Origin: Eopsaltria australis
Taxonomy: Eukaryota; Chordata; Aves; Passeriformes; Petroicidae
Assembly (NCBI GenBank): GCA_034509425.1
Contig: JAVTVJ010000072.1
Location: 4,402,001-4,466,000 of the forward strand
DNA length: 64,000 nucleotides
Reading direction: 5' to 3'
The notes below the pieces were generated by a model. That model was not told where the DNA came from. It did not search any database and saw only the letters and a program-made list of their open reading frames with translations. Positions 25,056 through 35,082 of the stretch are shown in pieces. Both the position numbers and the translations under genes were made by a program. How positions within the stretch are numbered: the first letter of the stretch is position 1; each line of letters opens with the position of its first letter.

Positions 25056-27678
25056 TACACACATATGTTTGTGCTTCAGGGTATGGGAGAATGGAAAACA
25101 AAGCCCAGATCTGCAGGAAAGAAGCATTTTCTGTCAGCTGTGTATTGTTTTCTCCAGTGGTACCTGAAACCCAACCAGTTGTAGCCGCCTTTACAGTTGG
25201 ATTAATAAAGCAGGTTTTTTACCCCAGAGGATTTTATTTTCCAGGTCCTTGCCAAAGCAACTTCCAACTTATGTGTGGAAGCATCTGCCTGTCCTCTATT
25301 TACTGTCAGAACAATTTACAGTCAAGTGTAGCAAAACCTTCTCCCAGAACAATAAAAAAATAAAAACCCTCCCCTAACATGACACCGATATGAAATTATC
25401 ACTGTAACAGTCTACAACTTTTCAATAATTGCTCCAAAGACAGAGCTAAAATTGCTTTGCCTGGGAACATGTTGCAAAACCAGCAATGTCTTTCATTCAT
25501 TAAGGCATTGAAATATTTCCCCAGAAGACAAGGATTCAGAGATGAACAACTGCTCATTCTACTGAAATAAAGCCCAACATCTGCTTCATTCTAAGGACAC
25601 TGGTATTTGCATTTGAAATTACAGTTAAATGGAAAGTGCATTATTTTCTGGCATAAAATGTAATTCTAAGGATGTTGCAATTCAGTGTGCATTCTTTTTC
25701 TGGATTCTAATTGTGCTTATAAATTATATTCCTGTTTTGTATGAAATTGTGAAACTTTTTACAGTATCTAAGGGGTAGTATGTCTCATAACAAGCTGCCA
25801 TAGGGACGGATCCTTTCCATTCTTCTAAGACACCTTTTCTAGAATAATTATTCATTTTAGCTTTTTATCTGTCAATGTCCTAGGTGCTTGACCATGCACT
25901 AAAGGGGAAAGAACATGAAACAGATTGTATGACAAGAATGGGACCTCTGCCCCTGCTAGTCACAGGAAAACAAAAAGAGACTCTTCTCCTTCAAGTTTGC
26001 TCAAAAAACTGGGTCTTGAGTAGCTGTTCTCCTGACTGAAATAAGAAAGAAATGGGAAATGAATGTGAGTTGAAGCTTTTATCTGCTCTGAATTATTTGA
26101 AGCACTTCAGCATTTAAATTGTGGGTATATTACAACCAGCCTATGAAAATGTTTCTTGTCCCTTTTTGCAAACCTGCAAACCTGATGACCAGTTTTCTTT
26201 GATTGCTAATTGCCTAATTCTGGGATCTGTGAGAAACAATGAATGCTCTGTTTTAACATATTTTTAAGTTTTCTCCTATACTTTATTGAAACAATGTCCT
26301 GCCCCCTTTGCCTTTCTAAGGTGTTAGAACATAAAACTGTCAATGCTGGACTAAAAGATGCAGGCAGCATCTTCCTCCAATGTCCTCCATCTGACCATAA
26401 CAAGTGCTTAGGAAAGAGTATAGGATACCAGATCTGTAGAGATAAGGCTAAACCAGCAGATGTGTTTCTTACTGGAAAATCCCCTGTGGCAAAGTGGGCT
26501 TTCTTTTCTGTATCCATGAGAAAACACCTTTTTTTTTTTGTTTTAGTCCTGAGGGCTGCAGCAATAAATGGTGTGATTTGTCGGTCTTAATCACATGAGG
26601 ACAAGAAAGATTTTCCTTTCTATGGCTGTTGGTGATCAGTGTGTATGATAAATTGTGACTAAATGTGTCCTCCACCAACACTTTCCTTAGGGTTTTACTT
26701 GCATGTGGCTGATTTCCAGTGAGATGGAGAGGAATAAAAGATTTTGCACTTCAGCAGCTTAAACAGTTTCCAAGTAATGGTCATTTTATAATGAGAAAGT
26801 GACACACTGTACCTTCAGTGGTGGTATTTCTGGTTCTTTAGTGAATGAGTTGACTTTTGAAGAGCTAAAATAATTTACATGGGATGAGGCTCTTGGTGAT
26901 GGTATATCTATTTTTGTACATTAACAATTTTTCAATATTTATCTAGGGCTTTACTTCCATACGTCATCAAATTAAGCCCTACTTCCTCCTAAGCCCTGGG
27001 TAGAAAAGAGGACTTGGTGTCTTGTCCATCACTATTGTTGGTTAGAGTTTGTTAGAGTTTTTATTCCATCTTTTTCCTGTTCTCTTTTCAGTCTCTTTGT
27101 ATCCATTTACCCTGCCTTACATCTTCAAGCCAGGTTTGCTCTCTTTGTATTTTTTTGCTGTCTGCTCTCCTTTTTTTCTGCAAGTGACCTTAGATGCACA
27201 GGTAATCCAATAATACATTAGCTTTGAACTTTTGAACCAAAAAGCTTCAAGCTACAGACAAAACATGATTCCTGTCACTTTTCTGTCCAGAGAGAGTTGC
27301 ATAGGCAGTCTGTAGCAGACATGTAACTAAGAATTTTTTTATTTCATTGGGTCCTTATGTAGTGTAAATCAGTATTTCTCTTCTACAAAAGCCAAAGGAA
27401 CTCAAAAGAATTTGCATCAGGTAGGAGATGACAATAAAAAGTGCTGTATTTTGAATTCTAGAGGAAATTTTCAAACACAGACATCCATATATTTGTTTTC
27501 TGCAGAACAAACACTGAGAACAAAATCAGGGGCTGATCCTTCTTGTAAGACTTGCATTTTAATGCATCCTTTCTACAGGGCTATCAGTGTTCATGTACAA
27601 AAAGATCTATCCTCTGTCCCCTCCATCCCTCATGCTCTTAAATGAGCAGGCTACCTCATGCTTATTCCCCTTCATATA
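25056..27678. other. unannotated non-coding stretch
   Basis: Frames up to 115 codons (26243-26590 plus) and 103 codons (26206-26517 minus) overlap each other, with no domain recognised. A 90-codon plus frame follows the AT array (25091-25363), also unrecognised. No repeats, RNA genes or clear exons were found. Confidence 0.45.
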
Positions 27679-27765
27679 TAAAATCATAGAATCATTAATG
27701 TTGGAAAAGACATCCAAAATCAAGTCCAGCCTTTGAGTATGTTGAAGAGCCACAAACCCAGCGTG
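27679..27765 (-). mobile_element. CR1 LINE 3' fragment
   Basis: Antisense CR1 end. The inverted tail 'aatcatagaatcattaatg' is followed by 'ttggaaaagacatccaaaa' and 'caagtccagcc'. The 'ttggaaaagac' wording is of the subfamily type that differs from the 'ttggaagggacc' copies elsewhere here. About 90 bases are recognisable before the sequence diverges. Confidence 0.82.
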
Positions 27766-30194
27766 ATTCCTTGTTGCAGTAATGAAACACATGTGTAAAA
27801 TAACTCTCATGGGCATTAATGAGGTATGTTGAGAGACTGTAAAGTGCATATTATTAGGAAAGCATTCCGTAGATCTTTTGTCATCTGTCAAACAGTCAGA
27901 TCTTTACATTAATGACCTTGGATCAGTGTTAAATAAGCAATTATGACTTCTGGGGCTCAAAGGGATGAAATATTCTTTTTTAATTAATCAATCAACTGAA
28001 TTAATATTCGACATATGTGTTACCCTCTTTGTCCTCCTTATGGTGAGTTCTTTGGACAATTGAATTGTGTTTGATATGTATCTAACTCATCTCAGTGTAC
28101 AGATAGAAAAAAATTGCCGTATTTCTACTGGTGTGGTTCTGGTCATAACCACTACTGTATTGCTTTATTTATGACAATTTAAATGTAAAAACTTCAGTCT
28201 ATCAGATGTTAAGAAAATCTTCATTTAACCTTTTACATTGCTTTGAGTGGATTTGTCAGCCAAAGAGTTTATAACTTTTCCTTTATCACATGTGACTCTG
28301 ACCCATTAATCAGCTCTCACATATCCTTCCTGAAGGACAAAGGATTGACCTTTCAATGTAATACAGTTTTATCATTTTGTATCCTTTGGTAGAACAGGAA
28401 TAAAGGGGAAAGCCTGTCTGTGGACAGGATCCATCTTCCTCTGATGATGCCAGGGAGCTTCTTACCTTTTATTTTAAGATAGAACTTATGCAATCACAAA
28501 GGAGTGGTAAGTAAAAATCTCTTGCATATGGAAGTCAATAAAACACTGGTTTCCTAATTCAGATCTAGGTTTCCTGTATTCACAGTCTTCTGATTGCACA
28601 GGAACTCCTTCAGAGATATTCGTGCAGCGCAACACAGAAAGATTTGATAGATATAACTCATTCTGAAAATGATTCCTTCCAGTGAGGAAGTAAAACAAAG
28701 AATAAATCATGATATTGTAAATCCACTTATTGCAACTTCCCAACAAATTTTAGTCCTTGTCTTTATAGGCAGGTGGGCTCAACTTGGTCTGCAATCTCTT
28801 CCTCTGAGAAGCCTATTCCTTTCTAATTACTAAGCCTTTACTCCAAGCTTAGGCACCTTAATCAGGTTAATTTAATTCAATTTTGATCTATTAATTAATG
28901 CTTCTGCCCTGGGGTGTGTCTACTTTAGATGGGCAGTACTACGTAGGAGACCTGTTGATAACAGTGTGGGGCATCCACACCCCTTATTCAAGTGACTCAT
29001 TTAGGTGAAGAACACCCCTATATTAAATGCCACAAAGTGCTGTGAATAACTTTTGTTAGGTCACATTTTCCTCACTAAAATGTAAATGCAGTCACATTTC
29101 CATACAGCATGCCAAATAAATTATGCTTTGGTTTGGAGATCTGCATCAGATGTCTCCATACTACAGAGTAAAGGAGGGATAAAAACTACACACATTAATC
29201 ATTGTGCTGATCTCCACCCCTCTCGCTCTTAATTTTCCTCCTTCAAAATATTTCTTTTTTTTTTTCCTTTGGTTATGGTTGCAGTCTGGCAGGGAGAACT
29301 ACACTAGGTTTATGCTTTGAATCCTTTGCTCATTTAAAAATGTGATGGTTGTTATCCAGATTATTCCTGCAGGTCCTGATTCTCTACGGATTAGTACTAG
29401 TACTTTAAAGAGCAGCTCACTTAGCCAGCTCCTGTTTTAATAGGGCAAGGACCTCTATTTATTTTGGCTGCCCTTTCTTTACATTTAGTCTCTTGACAGG
29501 AAACTATGGGAATGCTTGGACTCTTATGACTCAGATTGGTGCTGAATCCCTTCTGTTATCCTTCTTATTTTTTTATCTATTGATGGAAAGCATTACATTA
29601 CAATAAAACTTTACTGTTGGGACACCTTAATCCTGTTGCAATTTTCTGGCAGTTTTCCTATAGTGACTTAGCTATTGAAGAAAAAAAAAGGCAGCCCAAA
29701 CAATCTGAATAGTACAATGAAAAGTTTTTCTTTGCAGATGGACATGGTTTACACAGTTCTACCAACCCTTGGAGAAACTTCTCATCCTGAGACACCAGAT
29801 AGAAATGTAGGTATTGCTTCCTAAGCAAGAAAATGACATATCTTCTGGTTCGAGAGGTGAAAAATAATAAAAAAACCCCATCAAACCTTTAAGTGAACCC
29901 ATGGATTTTCCTTACCAAATCAGAAATCCAAGGGTTTTTTTGCTTCCTAGGGTATATGCTCCAAGACTTCTGCCAAGTGTCTCATTCTGAAAGAACACAA
30001 TAGGTACAGGGGCAGTGGAGGTGGGAGTGCAGGGGAGGGCATCTCCAGAGAGTAGCTCTGCTACTTTCCCTTACTTCTGCATAAGTCTGCTTTAGACAAA
30101 TGTGCATTCCTGCGTCTCTTTAGTATTATTTTTAATTAATTAATTATTTTTAATGCCATTGACCATAGTATTGAAAATATCCACTTGATTGAGA
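27766..30194. other. unannotated non-coding stretch
   Basis: Short frames only. A minus-strand 86-codon frame at 28486-28746 lies upstream (in its own direction) of a donor-like 'AAG|GTAAGAAG' at about 28462, but no acceptor or protein similarity supports it. A TTAAT-rich patch lies at 30127-30155. No repeat recognised. Confidence 0.4.
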
Positions 30195-30252
30195 CTTACC
30201 AAAGCATGCTGAATAATTTTGACAAAGCTTCTTTTGGGGAATGGTTTCCCTG
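30195..30252 (-). other. weak candidate exon, minus strand
   Basis: On the minus strand, 'gtctagctcag' is a fair acceptor. The next 58 bases are open, reading GNHSPKEALSKLFSML in one frame, and end at 'gctttg' before 'gtaagtctc', a strong donor. The segment is short, the acceptor has a poor pyrimidine tract and no family is recognised, so chance is the likelier explanation. Confidence 0.12.
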
Positions 30253-31204
30253 AGCTAGACAGATGCTTTGTCTTGCCTTCTTGATAGCTTTTGCACCAAG
30301 TCCCCCAGAGACAAAGAAAGCAGTAGGAAGCAAAGGATCTCCCTTGGGAGTAGAGGACATATTCCAAGTCCAGAAATAGCTGGGAAGGACAGAGGAACAC
30401 TTACAGCCTGGAAGGTGCCATTTGAATTTGCTCTGCATAATCTATCGGACACAAATACACAGAAAGGCTGACAGATGTTCTATTATGTGGCTGTGTGTGA
30501 AATAAGTTTGTTCATGTAACGTTTTGGTCACTTCTACTGCTTTAACAATTTGTGTATCCAAAGACCCCATTTCCTTGAAATAATTCCTAGTGTTTCTTTG
30601 AGTGATTGGATAAATAACCAAACAGTTACATTTTAATCTAAATAACTTTTAAAAAATTCTCTGGAATTCCCAGAAGGCTGGAATTATGACAAGTCAAAGA
30701 ATCTAGCCAGCTACCTGAATTAATTCTATTTAATATAAAACTGAGGGTGGGGGACAAAAAAAAAGCTCTGGGTTTATCATAGCTGCCATTAAATTTTCAT
30801 GCAGATAGTGTTGGTCCAAATCACCCAGTACGTACAGCAAAATAACTTCATCTAATAGCAATGTTGCTAGATGTTCCTAGACAATTGTTAAACTGAACAG
30901 GAAGGAAAAAGAAATTCAAAACTAAAAAAGAAAAGTGAAAAAAATAGTTTGCCCTGCTGAACCGCTAATCATGAAGAGGAGGCCAGTATAATATAAATAT
31001 AAAGGAACACATCACAGTTTTGCAGAAATCACAATTGTGAGTGAACCACCACTCTCAGCAGCTATTTCAAAACTACAGAAATAGTGCAGAAGCTGGAAAG
31101 TCTGAAAATGTTTATTTGCTGACACAATTATTTGTCTGAGGATTCCCAAATCATCACCAGGGTAAGTTGGTGGGGAAAATTTCGGGTTCATATCTTGTAC
31201 TTTA
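30253..31204. other. unannotated non-coding stretch
   Basis: No gene or repeat recognised. A few purine-rich patches occur near 30900-30950. It leads into the CR1 3' end at 31205. Confidence 0.45.
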
Positions 31205-31396
31205 CTGCACTGGAACAAAGTTTCCAGAGAAGATGTGGATATACCACCCCTGGAAGTGTTCAAGGCCAGGCTGGATGGGGCTCTGAGAAGCCTGGACTAG
31301 TGGAAGATGTCCCTGCCTATGGCAGGGGGTTGGAACAAATGATCTGTGAGGTCCCTTACGACCCAAATAATTCTGTGATAATTCTATAATTCTAAG
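31205..31396 (+). mobile_element. CR1 LINE 3' end
   Basis: Sense CR1 end: 'gcactggaacaaagtttcc', then 'acccctggaagtgttcaag' and 'gccaggctggatggggctc', then 'gatgtccctgcctatggc', and a tail with three degenerate copies of the CR1 octamer ('attctgtgataattctata'). It keeps about the last 190 bases. The 85-codon frame across it is an artefact of the repeat. It lies 15 bases left of an LTR. Confidence 0.92.
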
Positions 31397-31411
31397 AAAT
31401 AGAAGGGTAAT

Positions 31412-31730
31412 TGTTGCACCATTGGACACGAAGAAATCAGGCACTCAGGTCAGGTCAGAGCCACCAAGGCTGGGCAGGAGAGCAGAAGAGCACCCAGCCC
31501 TCTTTATTCTTACATTTATATATCTTGTCACAGACAGCTATGGATTGGACAATGAGGTTACCACCTCTCCAACTCCATAGGTAAGAAACACAGTCCATCA
31601 ACCTTCCCCGCCCTTGGGAAGGGAATGATAAACAATACTAAAGGTACAAAACAATCCTTGGCCAGTTAGCAAAACATTGACTATGTTTACATAAAATCTA
31701 TGAGAACCTTTTCTACTAAGTATCAACACA
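31412..31730 (-). mobile_element. well-preserved antisense ERV LTR, ~320 bp
   Basis: Bounded by TG (31412) and CA (31730). On the minus strand it carries, in order, a CCAAT motif in 'GTCCAATCCATAG' (about 31540), a TATA-like 'ATATATAAATG' (about 31520), a polyadenylation signal in 'AGAATAAAGAGG' (about 31502) and a terminus ending 'GGTGCAACA'. That is a compact U3-R-U5 layout. I see no primer-binding site or polypurine tract next to it and no clear target-site duplication, so I call it a solo LTR, although the flank at 31760-32042 may be related. Confidence 0.75.
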
Positions 31731-31881
31731 GCACACTAAAAATTCAGGGCGACAGGTAATCTACATCCAGGTGTAGCATAGGATACTTTGTACGTGGCAG
31801 TTTTCCTTGCCACAGCCACAACAATGTTTTTCAATTAACATTGAGTCTATTGCACACCAAACTGCAGAAACTTTCTTACAG
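31731..31881. other. LTR-flanking sequence
   Basis: Follows the LTR and is covered by a minus-strand 93-codon frame (31761-32042). The last part of that frame is Cys-rich, with CCGCG and other Cys residues. No viral or host domain was recognised. It may be ordinary host DNA or a remnant of the internal part of the LTR element. Confidence 0.3.
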
Positions 31882-31984
31882 GGGCCTTTGAGGTTATCTA
31901 ATGCTCCTGATACAGCTGTGTTAGATGCATATTTTGCGCAACCTTCTGTCCCAATGTTGAAGGGAAAGAAAAAATATTTGGGAG
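31882..31984 (+). other. candidate exon, unassigned
   Basis: An acceptor 'aaactttcttacag' ends at 31881. The following 103 bases are open in phase 0, starting GPLRLSNAPDTAVLDAYFAQ, and finish at 'ttgggag' before 'gtaagtgatc', a strong donor. One base is left over. Through the LTR-adjacent sequence the same frame is open back to about 31807. The opposite strand is also open, and the segment sits next to an LTR, so it could be repeat-derived. No family recognised. Confidence 0.22.
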
Positions 31985-32985
31985 GTAAGTGATCAGAAGT
32001 AAATAAAAAGCTAAGGGAAGGTAAAAAGCCACAACAAATCATGCTTACTTATGAATAGCAGGTATTTATACCCTGAAGTCAACAGAAGAAAGAATTCTTG
32101 GAATATGAATGGTGTCACACCAGACGAAAAGAGAACTGTCAAGGTCTGTTTACCATTAGTGAATACTGAGAGGGTTTAAGTGGAGCCACTTTTAGATTAA
32201 AAAATAAAGGTAACCAAACTGTTCCTGTGATCCTGTAATTCTGAAACAGAGAGGGGAATACTCCAAAGTATACTTTCTTCAGAGGAATTTAGGTGACCCT
32301 GAAAGCAAACTGCCTTTATTCTTCTGAATTTTGAGAATAGCTTAACAGCTATGTTATAACACATAACAGTTGTGTTAGGCCTTTTTGCAAGGTAAAGGAG
32401 GGGAAATGTAGCCTAAAAGAAATTTTTAAAACTATTTGAAAACGTATTTCAGCATGTTAATAGACTAGTGAGGTAAGTTATGTACAGTCTTGAAAAATTT
32501 TTTACAACATTAATCCTACCCTTTTCAGCAGATAGACACTTCAGACTCTCTGTCTGTGATTCAATAGAAGACTAGAAGTAAGAGTATTTTGGCAGTGAAA
32601 CCAAATTATATCAACTATGTAAATCACTTGTCAAGATTCTAGCAGCTGTTTTCCTGAATTCATGGATAGCCAGGGGAAAACTAAAGCTGTGAGAGTTTAC
32701 AAGCTGCTCACCAATTCATCCATTCCTTTACACAGGAATAGTCTGAAACTCTCCAGTACCCACTGTAATGAAAACTCATCCATGCCAATAAACTTTCCAC
32801 AGGTAGGCTTCAATAATCTGCCTGCAAGATTGCACTTGAGGCTCCCTAAAGAGGGCACTAGAATGTGATATTAGCAGTGAGCTGTTTTGTCTCTTCAGAT
32901 TATTTTCTGTTTCAGACGTGTATGGGGAGCAGTGAGGGAGATCCTAACTCACTCAGGGGAAGAGGCTGTGCCTTCAGGGGCAGAA
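31985..32985. other. unannotated non-coding stretch
   Basis: A 68-codon plus frame at 32662-32868 spans weak splice-like signals ('cctttacacag' at about 32735 and 'ttccacag|gtaggc' at about 32802). Nothing supports it as coding. No repeat recognised. Confidence 0.4.
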
Positions 32986-33026
32986 GGGGGGAAGGGAGGG
33001 AGAGGGGGAGGGAGGAGGAGGGAGAA
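32986..33026 (+). repeat. purine-rich run with G-quadruplex motif
   Basis: Uninterrupted G and A for about 40 bases. It holds six or more runs of three or more G with 1-3 base loops (for example 'ggggggaagggaggg', then 'agagggggaggg'). This fits the canonical four-tract quadruplex pattern several times over. A 67-codon Arg/Glu/Gly-rich frame across it is low complexity. Function unknown. Confidence 0.85.
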
Positions 33027-34970
33027 GCAAATGCTGAGGTCCTTCCAAAAGCAGGAATGAGCTCATAGCTCAGAATTTGTGCCATTCTCTCCTCATCTCC
33101 CCTGAATGTCCATGAAATAGCCAGCCTGACCATTGTAGCCATGGACCACAAAGTGAGAGTGATGGCTCCAAGGGATGGCTCCAACAGAGAGCTCCAAGGG
33201 ATGGCTCTGGAATTTTGACTTTATTTGTTAGGTCTTACCCTGAATGGTGTTGAAGAGCCATTAAATTCCAGCATGGGATAACTGTTCCATCAAATACAAT
33301 GAGACACTTGTACACATTTCAAAGCTTTGGTTACAAGTGGCCGACCTTAATCCCTTGAAGTCATCTGTGTAGCACCCAGGACAATTATTCCAGACACAGA
33401 AACAAGATTTCATTAATCAATACCTACTGAATTCTAAGCACCTTGAATTCAGCTGACACACATAGTGAAAATTGCCTTCAGCAATAGTTTCAGAAAACCA
33501 GTAGTTAAAGATCAGTGTGCATTTATAGAGATAGATATAGATACGGTTTTGATTACATTTAATGACTGTATACAAAGAACAGATTATTATTTTCCCCTCT
33601 GCATAGAACATACCATATCTGAGTACAATTTATACCTACCAAAAATCTCCAATGCTCTCAGCAGTTTAAAGGGTATTTCAACCATATAAAATTTTAAAAG
33701 TATTTTTACCATAAGTTATTCTCTTAAATTAATGTTGTTTTCTTCCTGCATATGAGTTGGACCAAAAATATGCTAAATGGTGGTGGTTGTCAACTGATGC
33801 ACATACTATAAAGATCTTCTGTGATATTTTTATATTTTTCTAATGTATGCCAAGCAACGGGTACCACAAATATATGATGCACAGAACAGAAATTTAAAGC
33901 CACAGTTGCTTTCCAGACTGCTCCCGCAACAAATCTGCGGCTTCCAGGGGCATAATTGCATATTTTAAATGAAGCATACACTTAAATGTCTTGCCAAGTC
34001 AAAACCTTTTTCTGTAAACTCTCTTGCTTGCTATTTTTACCCGTTTTCTAGCATAATGCAAAATAGAGCTCGCACTTGAGTGCTCTGATATGTAGTGAAT
34101 AATTAGAGTTGAATGGAAAATAGAAACATTTTTTTCAGGGAAAAATTACTCCTTCTTGTATTATCTCAAAATATTCCAAGAAAAAACTGCAGTAATAAAG
34201 TTAACATTTATAATAACAGCAATGTAAAGCAATATATAGAAATGTAAAGCAAATAATAGTAACAATGCAGAAACTGTTTTTAATTGCTTTCACTTTAACT
34301 AAACTACTGGCTCTGTGAATGTTGCTGTTTACTTCCACAAGACAATTCATTAGATAAAGTATATTTACTCAGAGGGAGGAGTGGTGTCAGAATCTGGCCC
34401 CAGTGGGTTGACATTTTAAATCAATTTGCTGACTGCCTGTAGTGGTAGCATTTTAAAAGCAGATTTAGAGTAAACAAGCCAGAAAAAGAATGCTTTACAA
34501 TAACTAAATTTTGCTTGCTGAGATCGACCTTTTTTTTCTATTATGATGTATGGATGCAGAGAAAGTTTGAGGAAAAAGGAGAATAATCTAGTAACATTCT
34601 GTTGCATAGGTAAATACTCGTTATTTTAGTAAATTATGGTGAATACATTGTGAAGGTGCATCAATGTCTAGTTTTTGCCTCTGACATACTATTACCCTAA
34701 ATAAAATATAAAATTTTATGAAATAGACATAATAAAGCTTTGGGGGTTTTTAATCCACTGTTTTTTCTGGCTTGGCTCAAACCCTTCTAAGTAGCATCCA
34801 ATTAGTGTAAGACCCAATGATTAAGAGGTAAAAGGACAGAGACAGCCTTGTAAAACAATAATATTGTATGCTGATAAACAAGGAAGCATATCTCTCAGGC
34901 AGCATAAAAGAAACCACTTCTGTTTACCAAAGAGGCTGAGGCTAAAATTGTGATGTTTCAAACAAATCTT
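33027..34970. other. unannotated non-coding stretch
   Basis: A small local duplication of 'ctccaagggatggctc' occurs at about 33165-33210. Otherwise AT-rich sequence with frames below 75 codons and no recognised repeat or RNA gene. Confidence 0.45.
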
Positions 34971-35082
34971 TTTTATTTCCTTCTCCCTCCTCCTTTTTTT
35001 CCCCTCTCTCCATATTTTTTCTTTTTCTCACTGACCCCCCTCTCTTTTTTGCCTTTTCTCTTCCCCCGTTTCTTTCTACGAA
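34971..35082. repeat. polypyrimidine tract
   Basis: About 110 bases almost wholly C and T on the plus strand, with short breaks ('catatt', 'cactgacc', 'tgcc'). Runs of up to eight T and six C occur. Such tracts are common in vertebrate introns and can adopt triplex structure. No downstream exon is evident, so it is not called as a splice acceptor. Confidence 0.8.

Noticed and set aside
32403..32477. 'ttttgcaag' to 'gtgag|gtaagt' as an exon
   Set aside because: The donor is good, but the acceptor tract is short and the segment appears rich in stops.
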